Origin: Delphinus delphis
Taxonomy: Eukaryota; Chordata; Mammalia; Artiodactyla; Delphinidae
Reading direction: 5' to 3'
Assembly (NCBI RefSeq): GCF_949987515.2
Contig: NC_082690.1
Span: forward strand, 104,282,400-104,346,399
DNA: 64,000 nucleotides
This document shows positions 20,686 to 32,600 of the stretch, piece by piece. The notes under the pieces are model-generated. The model did not search any database. It worked only from the letters and a program-made list of their open reading frames with translations, and was not told the origin of the DNA. A program made the position numbers and the translations under genes. The first letter of the stretch is position 1, and each line of letters begins with the position of its first letter.

Positions 20686-23600
20686 GTCAGTTCTCTCAGG
20701 CCAGCCTGCATTTCCTGAGTGGCTTCTGGGTGTGAGAGGCCAGGAAGCAGGGGTACAAAGGACTTTCTGTCTCTTTGCATTAGACGAAAGGTTTCAAACA
20801 CAGGGACATCCCCTCCTGGAGCTTCAGTCTTCTCATCTGCAAGATATGCGTGAGGATAGTCTGTACCTCTTAGGGTTGTAGCAACCTGATGCCAAGATAA
20901 GTGGTGGCTGCTGTGATTATAACAAGGGCTGTGGAGTAAAGGAAACAGCTGTGGAGATTCGGAGGCGGTAGAGGAATGGGTCCAGTGTAGGAATCAGGAG
21001 GTCTGTGTTCTGACCATATCTTCCTCTACCGTGTTGTGTGTCCCTGGGCAGAATGTTCTGCCTGTCCCCTTGTTTTTGTCTGTCTGTGGGTCTGTTGGCC
21101 AAGGAATACATTAATGCATTCTTAGTGCATTACAGAAATGCAGAAAGACACAAAACAAAGCAAAAAGATCATTTGTTCTCAGTGTCCTCCCCAGAGGTAA
21201 CCACTGAAGATGGTGGGATATATAACCTTTTCAGTCCTCTGCCTGTATTGCATACCTGTACATGTACATACGCACATGTATTAGTTCCTTATTTTCTCTT
21301 TTACATATGAGATCACATTCTATGTATGCTTATGAGTTCTGCTTTTTTCACCGAACACCATGTCTTGGAGAACGTACATGGGGTACGTATAAATCCACCT
21401 CATTCTTTTTTATTGGCTGCGAAGCATTCCACAGCAATGTACACTATAATCAATTTAACCTTTTCTTTATTGATGGACATTTAGGTTTTTCTCTACTCTT
21501 CTTACAAACAATACCACGATGAGCATACTTACGCACATGTGTGAGTAGGATCTATTTGTAGAAGTAGAATTGCTGGGTCAAAGGCTCTGTACATTGGCAA
21601 TTGATTGGTGCTGTTAAATCATCCTCTGAAAAAGCTTCACCAAGAATGTATGAGGATATGGTCTGTCTTTCTATATGTAAAATAAAGGGATTGGATTGCT
21701 TATCTCTGCGCTGAGGCCCAGGCTGTTTCTTCTACGTTTTTTTGAACTGTGAGTAATCACATCCCGTCTCTAGGCCTTGATTTACTCATTAAAAGAGCTA
21801 ATAGCTGGGGAAGTACTTATTAATGGAAAAGTGCTACCCAAGTATTCATTATTTTCAGTGGGATTCTTTTGTTTGTAAGTAACAGAAACCCACCTCAAAT
21901 TGGCTTAAATGAAGAAAAAAAAAAAAAACCTTGACTCCCAGTCTGGTCTGGCATGTAAGGAAGCTGAAGAAATGGAAAAATCAACAACTCTTCTTAGATC
22001 CTTAAGAGAAGTGAGGTCACAGGGCAAACTGCTGCCCCCAAAATTGGAGAGACAGACAGGCAGGTACAGAGAATCACAACTTACCAGAGCAAAAATTCAC
22101 GAGCAGAAACCTCCACAGAACCAGTGCTGGGGTAGGAAAACCCGAACTGTAACTGACGAATTGCTGGAGGCTCAATGTGGACAATTCTAAGAGTTAAAAA
22201 CTCCAAGGGGACCCAGTCATAAGGGGGGCCCACAGTTTGGGGGAATTTACGTCCAGGAGCTTGACCTGGTTCTCATAATGAATTTCAGAGAAAAAGTCCC
22301 TCATGCTCCTCACAGGAGGAGAGGAAAAGGAACCATTTTTGAAATATGCTAGAACATTCTGTTCTTCCTAACACAGTCTGCCCTCAGGAAAAACTGTTTA
22401 ACCAGAACCAAACCTGCTAGGGTTTTATCAGAGCCTAACTGATCTGGAAGAAGGGAAATACCCAGCTCCATAGCTCTGACCATCTGTCCCACCTAAGAGG
22501 AGTGGTGGGAACATGGGACTGAGAAGCACATGTGAAGTTCATAGTCCAGCAGCAAAGGCACACTAAAGGACTGAGACCTAATCATGGGATTCTAGAATGC
22601 TTCCCCTGCCCCCACACCTTACCATCACCTTAATAAAGGCCTATTTATGACAGTTCCTTTTACCTAGCACATCATGTCTGGCTATCAAGAAAAAAATTCC
22701 AAAACATTCTTAAAGGCAAAAAAACACAGCTTGAAGAGACAGAGCAAGTATCAGAACCAGACTCAGATATGGCAGGGATGTTGGACTTATCAGACCAGGA
22801 ATTAAAACAACTATGACTAATATTCCAAGGGTGCTAATGGAAACAGCATGCAAGAACAGATGGGCAGTTTGGGATTAACATATATACACTACTATATATA
22901 AAATAGGTAAACAACAAGGACCTATTGTATAGCACAGGGAACTATACTCAGTATCTTGTAATACCCTATAATAGAAAAGAATCTGAACAAGAATACATAT
23001 ATAGGGCTTCCCTGGTGGCGCAGTGGTTGAGAGTCCACCTGCTGATGCAGGGGACACGGTTCGTGCCCCGGTCTGGGAAGATCCCACATGCCGCGGAGCG
23101 GCTGGGCCCGTGAGCCATGGCCGCTGAGCCTGCGCGTCCGGAGCCTGTGCTGCGCAATGGGAGAGGCCACAGCTGTGAGAGGCCCACGTACTGCAAAAAA
23201 AACCCCAAAAAATCCATATATAGATATATACATATATATATCTGAATCACTTTGCTGTATACTTGAAACTAACACAATATTGTAAATTAACTATACTTCA
23301 ATTAAAAAAAAAAACAGATGGGCAATGTAGGCAGAGAGATGGAAATTCCAACAAAGATCCAAAAAGTGCTAGAGATCAAAAAAACACTAATAGAAGTGAA
23401 GGACACATTTGGTGGGCTTATTAGTAGACTTGACATAGCAGAGGAAAGAATCTCTGAGCTTGAGGGTATCTCAATAAAAACCTCCAAAACTGAAAAGCAA
23501 AGAGAAAAAAGACTGAAGAAAACAGAATAAGATATCTAAGAACTGGGACAACTATAAGCAGTGTAACATATATAGTGGTAAAACCAGAGGAAGAAAGAAA

Positions 23601-26600
23601 GAAACAGAAGAAATATCTGAAATAATAATGACTGAGAATTTCCCCAAATTGATGTCAGATACCAAACCACAGATCCAGGAAGTTCAGAGAACACCAAGTA
23701 GGATAGTAAGTGCAAAACAAAAAAGAAAAACAAACAAAACCTACATGTAGGCATATCATGTTTAAACTACAGAAAATCAAAGAGAAAGAAAAAGTCCTGA
23801 AAAAACCCAGAAGGAAAAATTATCTACAGAGGAACAAAGAGAAGAATTACATCTGACCTTTCAGAAATCATGCAAGCAAGAAGAGTGGGCTGAAATATTT
23901 ACAGTGTTGAGATAAAAAGGCACCAACCTAGAATTCTATACCCTGTGAAATTATCCTTCAAAAGTAAAGTGGAAATAAAGACTTTCTCAGACAAACAAAA
24001 ATTGAGGAAATGTGTTGCCAATAGATCTGCTTTGCAGGAAATGATAAAAGTTCTTTAGAGAGAAGGAAAATGTTATAGGTCAGAAACTCAGATGTACAGT
24101 AAAAAAAGGAAAGGCACTGGAGAAGGAATAAGTGAAGGTAAAATAAAACCTTTTATTTTTCTTATTCTTAATTGATCTCAGAGATAAGTTTGTCCAAAAT
24201 AATAATAGCAGCAACATATCCAACTATGTGTGCTTATGTGTACATGTATGTATATGCTTATGTATGCTTATGTAGAAGTGAAATGAATGACAGAAGTGAT
24301 ATGAGGGAGATGAGGCAAGAATTAGGATCCTTTTGTTATTATAAGGTACTCAAACTGCCCATGAAGTGGACTTGAATTAGTTGTAAATGTATATTGCAAA
24401 CTCAACCACTGAAAAAACTAGAAAAAGAAGTACAACTGATATGCTAAGAAAGGAGAGAAAATGGAATCATATAAAACGCTCAGTTAAAACCACAGAAGGC
24501 AGAAAAAGAATGGAAGACAGGTGCCAGCACGGTTGGGTTCTGGTGAAAGCCCTCTTCTGGGTTGCAGACTGCTGACTTCTCACTGTGATTTCACATGATG
24601 GATCATTTGAGCTGGCTCTCTGGGATCTCTTTTGTAGGAGCACTCATCTCAATGAGGAGGGCTATTCCCTCATGATCTAATCTCCTCCCAAAGGCCCCAT
24701 CTCCTAATACCATGGCCTTGGACGTTAGGTTTCAACATACTGATTTTGGAGGGACACAAACATTCAGATCATAGCAATCGATAAACCTCTAGCCAGGTTA
24801 ACTAAGAAAAAAAGTGAGAGGTCGCAAACTGCTAATATCAGAAATGAAAGAAGGGACATCACTACAGATCCATGGGCATTCAAATGATAATCAAGGAATA
24901 CTATGAAAAATTTTATGCCCACAAATTTGATAACCTATATGAAATGGACCAACTCCTTGAAAGACATAATCTGCCAAAACTCACACAAGAAGAAATAGAT
25001 AATCTACATAGGCCTATATCTATTAAAGAAATAGAATCAATAATTAATAAACAACCTTCTAAAACAGAAAACATCAAGCCAATATAGGTTCACTACTAAA
25101 CATTTAAGTTAGTAGTACTAACTTAATTGATACTAAACATACCAATTCTCTACAATCTCTTTCAGAAGAGAAAAGCAGAGGGAATAATTTCTAACTCATT
25201 CTGTGAGGCCAGTATTACCCTAAAACCAAAATCAGACAAAAATTACAATGAAAGAAAAGAAAACTACAGACCAATATGTCTCATGAGCATAGATGCAAAA
25301 ATCCTCAATAAAATGTTAGTAAATTGAATCCAACAACATATAAAAAGAATCATGTACCATGACCAAGTAGGATTTATCCTGCCAATCTGGTTCAACATTC
25401 AGAAATCAATAAATGTAAATCATCACATCAACAGGCTAGAGAAGAAAAATCACACGATCATATCAATAGATGCAGAAGGAGCATTTGGCAAAATCCAACA
25501 CCCATTCATGATAAAAACTGTCAGAAAACCAGAAATCTTACAGCTAACATCATATTTAGTGGTGAAAAACTTTCCCACTAACATCAGGAATAAGGCGAGG
25601 ATGTCCCCTCTCACAACTACTTTTCAACATTGTACTGGAAGTCCTAGCTAATGCAATAAGACAAGAAAAAGAAATAACAGGTACACAGATTGTGAAGGAA
25701 GACTTAATACTGTCTTTGTTCACAGATGACATGATTGTCTATGTAGAAAATCTGAAAGAATCAACCCAAAACTCTTAGAACTCATAAGTGATTATAGCAA
25801 GTTTGTAGGATGCAAAGTTAATACACAAAAGCCAATTGCTTTCCTATATTCCAGCAATGAACAAGTAGAATTTGAAATTTAAAACAGAATTCCATTTACA
25901 ATAGCACTCAAAAATGTTGAAATACTTAGTCGTAAATCCAACAAAATGTGTGCAAGACTTATATGAGGAAAACTACAAAACTCTGATGAAAAATATCAAA
26001 GAAGAACTAAATAAATGGAGAGAAATTCCATGTTTGTGCATAGAAAGATTCAATATTGTCAAGATGTCACTTCTTCCCAACTTGATCTATAAATTCAATG
26101 CAATCCCAGTCAAAATCCCAGCAAGTTGTTTTGTGGATACCGGCAAACTGATTCTAAAGTTAATATGGCGAGGCAAAAGACTCAGAATAGCCAACACAAT
26201 AATGAAGCAGAAGAACAAAGTTGGAGGACTGATAGTACTCTAGTTCAAGACTTACTATAAAGTTACAGTAATCAAGACAGTGTTCTGGGGCTTCCCTGGT
26301 GGCGCAGTGGTTAAGAATCCCGCCTGCTGATGCAGGGGACACAGGTTCAAGCCCTGGTCCCGGAAGATCCCACATGCCATGGAGCAACTAAGCCCGTGCA
26401 CCACAACTTCTGAGCCTGTGCTCTAGAGCCTGTGGGCCACAACTGCTGAGCCCACGTGCCACAACTACTGAAGCCCATGTGCCTAGAGCCCATGCTCCGC
26501 AACAAGAGAAGCCACTGCGGTGAGAAGCCCACACACCACAATGAAGAGTAGCCCCCGCTCGCCGCAACTAGAGGAAGCCTGCGTGCAGCAATAAAGGCCC

Positions 26601-29600
26601 AATGCAGCCAAAAATAAAAATTAATTAATTAAAAAAAAAGACAGTGTTCTGTTGGCAAAATTATAGACTAATAGATCAGTGCAGTAGAATAGAGAGCCCA
26701 GAAATAGACCCCCATAAATATAGTCAACAAATCTTTGACAAAGAGCAAAGGCAGTACAATGAAATAAAAATAGTCTTTTTAGTAGGTGATGCTACAACAA
26801 CTGGGCATCCATATGTTAAAAAAAAAAAAAAGAATCTAGACACAGACCTTACATCCTTCACAAAAATTAACTCAAAATGAATCACAACCTTAAATATAAA
26901 TACAAAACCATAAAACTCCCAGAAGATAACATAGGAGAAAATCTAGATGACCCTGGGTATGCAGGTGACTTTTTAGATACAACACCAAGTATGATCCATG
27001 AAAGAAATAATTGATAAGCTGAACTTATTAAAATTAAAGTTTTCTGCTCTGTGTAAGACACTGTCAAGAGAATGAAAAGATAGGTCACAGACTGGGAGAA
27101 AATATTTGCAAATATATGTCTAATAAAGGACTGTTATCCAAGATGTACAAAGAACTCTTAAAACTCAACAGTAAGGGCTTCCCTGGTGGTGCAGTGGTTG
27201 AGAGTCCGCCTGCCGATGCAGGGGATGCGGGTTCGTGCCCCGGTCCGGGAGGATCCCATGTGCCGCGGAGCGGCTGGGCCCGTGGGCCATGGCAGTGGGA
27301 GGCCCGTGTACCGCAAAAAAAAAAAAAACTCAACAGTAAGAAAATGAGCAACCTGATTTAAAAATGGACAAAGACCTTAACAGATATTTCACCAAAGAAG
27401 ATATGCAGATGGAAAATAATCGTATGGAAAGGTGCTCCACATTGTATGTCATTAGGGAATTGCAAACTTAAAAAACAAGATGCCATTATATACTTATTAG
27501 ATCAGCCAAAATCTAAAACACTGACAACACCAAATATTGGCAAGGATGTGCAAAAATAGGAACTTTTGTTCATTGCTGGTGGGAATGCAAAATGGTACAA
27601 CCACTTTGGAAGAGAGTTTGGCACTTCCTTATAAAATTAAACGTACTCTTGCCATACGATTCAGCAGTCATGCTCCTTGGTATTTACCAAAGTGAAAACT
27701 TGAAGTGAAACTTATGTCCACAAAAAAACCTGCACACGATTTTTTTTTTTTTCCGGTACGCGGGCCTCTCCCTGTTGTGGCCTCTCCCGTTGCGGAGCAC
27801 AGGCTCCAGACGTGCGGGCTCAGCGGCCATGGCTCACGGGCCCAGCCGCTCTGCGACACGTAGGATCTTCCCGGACCGGGACACGAACCCGTGTCCCCTG
27901 CATCGGCAGGCGGACTCTCAACCACTGCGCCACCAGGGAAGCCCCTGCACACGATTTTTATAGCGGCTGTATTCATAACTGCCAAAACTTGGAAGTAACT
28001 GAGATGTTCTTCAGTAGCTGACTCAATAAACAAACTGTGGTACATCAGACAATGGAACATTATCTAGTGCTAAAAAGAAATGAGCTATCAAGCCATGAAA
28101 AGACATGGAGAAAGTTAAATGCCTATTACTGGGTGAAAGAAACCAATCTGAAAAGGGTACACACTGTATGATTCCAACTATATGATATTTTGGAAAAGGC
28201 AAAACTATGGAGATAGTAAAAAGATCAGTAGTTGCCAGGCGTTGGGAGGGAGGACGGGCACAGAGGATTTTTAGGACACTGAAACTACTCTGTATAATAC
28301 AGAGTAATGTATCATACATAATGGTAGATATATGTCATTATACATCTGTCTAAACACATAGAATGTACAACGCCAAGAGTGAACCCTAATGTAAGCTATG
28401 ACCTTTGGGTGATGAGGTGTCAATGTAGGTTCATCAGTTGTAAGAAATGCACCAGTCTAGTGCGGGCTATTAAAATGGGGGAGGCTGTGCCTGTGTGGGG
28501 ATAGGGGACTTTGGAGTAATCTCTGTGCCTGCCGCTCAGTTCTGCTGGAAACCTAAACCTACTCTATAGAATAAAGTCTATTTAAAAAAAGAGAATTACT
28601 GGCTCACATAATTGAAAAGTCCGGGGCTAGGGAGGCTTCAGCCACGACCAGATTCAGGGGCTCGGTGATACCATGGTGATGCAGTCTTCATCTCTCAGCT
28701 TTGCTTTCTTCCGTCACCCCAGTAGGGGAGCTCCAGGGGACTCAGGCCTGATGAGTCTTGGTATAAACCGGAGGCTCGTTGCCACTGGGAAATGTCCTGG
28801 TTGGGCTCTCATTGGCCACCTTGGGCCTGTGTCCAGCCCTGGAGTTGGGGAAGGGAGATTTCGCCCTATCCCAAAAGGAAAATGTGAGGCCTTATTGCCA
28901 GAGGAAGGGAGCCTAGATTTGGGGCCGGCAAAAACCACAGAGTAGTTGACCAAGGCCCCTCCAGCCCTAACGTTTGATGCTTCCGGTGCTGGCTGCCTGC
29001 CAGGTGAGGGCTGTGGACAGCCCTTCCTGCAGAAGGAGGTGGTGTTTGCACTGGGCCTCGGGGGTCACATGAGAGGGCGGCAGGTGGCTGGGAGGGTGCT
29101 GGTGTAAAGGGAACAAGGTGCATGAGGGCTTGGATGTATTTGGTAGCTGTTGAGAAGACCAGTTTGGCTGGACGATGAGTGTGTGAAGACTGGGCTGTGA
29201 AAGCATGTTGTGGCCAGACTGGGGCCTCCCAGGATGTGGGTCCTGCCCCGCCAGTCTCCCAGCCTCACCCATACTGCTTCCTCTGGGGTGTTAATATCCC
29301 AGGAGGGAACCTCCGTGGGGTAGGGAGGCTGTGCTTCCTCTGACCCCCTTTCCCCCAGGCGTTCCTGGTCTACACTGCAGGTGTCTACTCCAACATGGGC
29401 AACTACAAGTCCTTTGGTGACACCAAGTTTGTTCCCAACCTGCCCAAGGTGAGCTGAAGACGGCTGGGAAAGGTGGGCAGTTTGGGGCCGGTGGGATGGG
29501 GGGGCGGGGCATGCAGCAGATGGAGCCCCAGTGGGAGTCGGGCCCTGAGAGGAGCTTTGACCTTGTCACTACCACACTGCACGGCCTTGGGTGCTGCAGC

Positions 29601-32600
29601 CACCTCCTGACCCTGCTGACCCGAGGGACGAATGAGCGGAGGCTGTGAAAGGGCTCTGTGCGCTGTTAGGTGCTGCAGAGGTGGAGCCTGCCTGTCACCA
29701 CTGAGGACAGCGGAGGAGCCTGGGCATGAGGAGTCCCTCTCTGGGACCACGGGGCTCAGGCCCATCTGGGGCAGAGGCAGCTCTTACACCAGGGCTCTCA
29801 GCCCCTGCTGAGTGCACGAATTGCCTGGCGAGCTTGTTGAAATGCAGCTTCTGACCCAGCAGGCCTGAGCAGGTGGGGCGTGAGGGTCTGCATTTCTCGG
29901 GCAAAGTCAGTGCTGCCGGTCTGTCAACTGCACTCTGGGCCAGAAGGTCTTAGACTGTGGGAGAAGAGCTTGGGGGTCGATGGGGGCAGGGAGGGGGGCA
30001 CTCTAGGAGGCAGGTTCGGGTGGTGTGGCCAGGCCACGGGCCTCCCTTCCCCTGCAGGAGAAGCTGGAACGTGTGATCCTGGGTAGTAAGGCCGCGGAGC
30101 AGCACCCGGAGGAAGTCGGGGGCCTCTGGCAGACCTGCGGGGAGCTCATGTTCTCTCTGGAATCGAGGCTTCGACACCTCGGGCTGGGGAAGGAGGTGAG
30201 GCCCCCCCAACCACACTGGGGAGTGGAGGGCATCCTTGGGGGCTGCCTGGTATGGAGGGAGGGGCACCCGATGGGGAGGCAGCGGGCTGTCCGTCACGCC
30301 TGAGGCCAAGCTGCCCTCCACTGCAGGCCTCAGCGCCATCATTTGTAAGCAGGTTGGATGGAACGCTTTCTGAATGCCCTCCCAGTTCTGACATCCTGGG
30401 ATGCCATGTGCAGGAGGAAGGAAGGAGAGAAGCTGAGAGCTGGAGGGAGCTGAGGAGGGGGCATGGGAAAGGAGGGGGCCAAAGCTTCCCACCTCTGGAG
30501 GTTGCTTGGGAGCTGCGTGGGGTGAGGGATGCAGCAAACCGTAGGGGCGGGCCCGCGAGAGGCTGGCACAGAGCTTCAGGAAGGCTGGACTTGGGCCTCT
30601 GTTTGTTGTTTGTGTTGTAATTTTTTCCCCCTGGAAAGAGTTGGAGAGGGACAGTGGAGGCTGCTGAGAGGAAGTGGAGGAAGCCAGAGGCTGGAGAGGG
30701 TGGCTGGGAAGGAATTCACCAGCTTCCCCAACCCAACTCAGCAACTCCTATTTCCCATCTGCCCCTTCCCCGACAGGGAATCACCACCTATTTCTCTGGG
30801 AACTGTACCATGGAAGATGCCAAACTAGCCCAAGACTTTCTGGACTCACAGGTTTGGGGGTTGGGGAACTTGGGGTGGTGGTTTGTTGGGGTCCCCTTGG
30901 CACTGGCGCCCACTCCTGTGTCTCAGCTTGGGCCCAGAGGCATGGGCATCTTGGGTCCTTGAGGTGGAGAAGACTTGGGAATCCTCGTCTAAGGGTCAGC
31001 CTGGCGTGAATGAAGATGTCCCCGTGTGTGCCCTGATGGAGCTGCCCCTGCCCCACCCTGGGCTGAAGGGCCTTGTGACAGCCTCAGGGCAGGAGGACAC
31101 AGAACATCAGAGCTGCTTGGATTGGGCTGGGGCATCCATGTGTCACTTTCACCTCCCAGCTCAGCCGCACAGCGACATTTCCTTATCTGTGGAATGGGAC
31201 CTGCCTCCTGTACCCCGGGTTAGCTGAGGTCACGAAGTGTCTTGCACAGCGCTTAGTAAAAGTTAGCGCTTAGTGTACTGAGCAGAGCGAGAGTCTGCCC
31301 TGGCCTGCCCCTGCTCTCTCCCCTCGCAGACAACTCAGGCACGTCCACCGGAGGCCCCGGACTGCTTTACCTGTGTATCTTCTCTCTCTGGTGTGACCCA
31401 CTTTCCCTCCCCCCACCCCACAGCCCGCTCTGGACTTACTCTCCCCCAAACCCCTGCCCTGGTCTTTTCCAGAACCTCAGTGCCTACAACACACGGCTCT
31501 TCAAGGAGGTCGGCCAGGATGGGAAGCCCTGCTACGAGGTGCGGTTGGCTTCTGTGCTGAGCACAGGTGAGCTCACGCCCCTTCTCCTCCTTCCTGTGTT
31601 CCTGGACCAGCGTGGAGGGGGCCAGAACCCAGGACAGGGTTAGCCGACTATGGTAGCTGCAGGCAGTAACCACAGTTGTAATAGTTACGACACACGTTGA
31701 TCGAAGGCTTGCTAGGTGCAAGCCCTAGTGCTCAGCAAATGGTGTTCCTGTGAGGTGAGCGTCCCCAGCCCCGGTGCTGCTGGTGGTGATGTAAACCTAA
31801 GAGGAGGCTCAAGGGCAGGGGAAGGGCCTTTGTTCCACCTGGCGAACATCACTGCTGCAAGCCTCTGACAGGGGCCACGTGTCGGCCATGGTCCTCATCC
31901 TCCAGGCAGTGGCGCAGAAGATACCAATCCATGTAAACAATGGAAGCAGAGGCTGGACCACATGTCCCATGACAGCCTAGAGGAGAAATCCAAGCTGCAC
32001 ATCAGTGAAGGCTTAATGGAAAAGGTGACCACCTGGGCTTCCCTGGTGGCGCAGAGAGTCCGCCTGCCGATGCGGGGGACGCGGGTTTGTGCCCCGGTCC
32101 GGGAGGGTCCCACATGCCGCGGAGCGGCTGGGCCCGTGAGCCATGGCTGCTGAGCCTGCGCGTCTGGAGCCTGTGCTCCACAACAGGAGAGGTCACGGCA
32201 GTGAGAGGCCCGCGTACAGGAAAAAAAAAAAAGGTGACCACGTGTGTCTTGGAGGTTGGGGACAATACAGAAAGGTGGGGGTGGTGAACTTAACTAAAAT
32301 CCACTTCTTAAATATCTCCCCAAGTACCTTCAAGGCAAAGCCCAGATGCACTTCTAAGGGCTCCATCATGTGGAATTTCTTGGTTATAAGTGAGGAAACC
32401 TATTTCAAATTTGCCTACAGCAAAGGGGACTTCGTAGGCTTGAGTAATTAAGAAGCCCAGAATATAGTAGCTTCAGGCACAGCTGGATCCAGCTGCTCAG
32501 ACAGTATTCTCAGAAATTTCTCTCTCTGTCTCTTGGCTCAGCTCTCTTTGACTTCACCCACAGCAGGCTGCTCCCATCTACATGTCCAGTGGTAGGTGTT

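Larger units (their letters stand above)
21926..28590 (+). mobile_element. Near full-length ancient L1 with several nested insertions
   Basis: A sense L1 with a 5' UTR-like start (CAGTCTGGTCTGGCATGTAA), an ORF1 region around 23,330-24,060, the ORF1-ORF2 spacer, an ORF2 reverse transcriptase region from about 24,790 with a relic FADD-type motif (read here as FTDDMIVY near 25,720), and a 3' end with AATAAAG near 28,571 and an A tract. Frameshifts and stops break every frame. The endonuclease part of ORF2 is missing, replaced at about 24,535-24,780 by another old repeat. Three further CHR SINEs plus a nested L1 with its own SINE sit inside. Confidence 0.85.

Noticed and set aside
25352..26243. 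Reverse-transcriptase-like open frames
   Set aside because: Fragments of a decayed L1 ORF2 with stops and frameshifts; not a functional gene.
27745..27944. Recurrent short peptides such as GIFPDRGTN and SRSAACG in many places
   Set aside because: Translations of CHR SINE copies, not genes.
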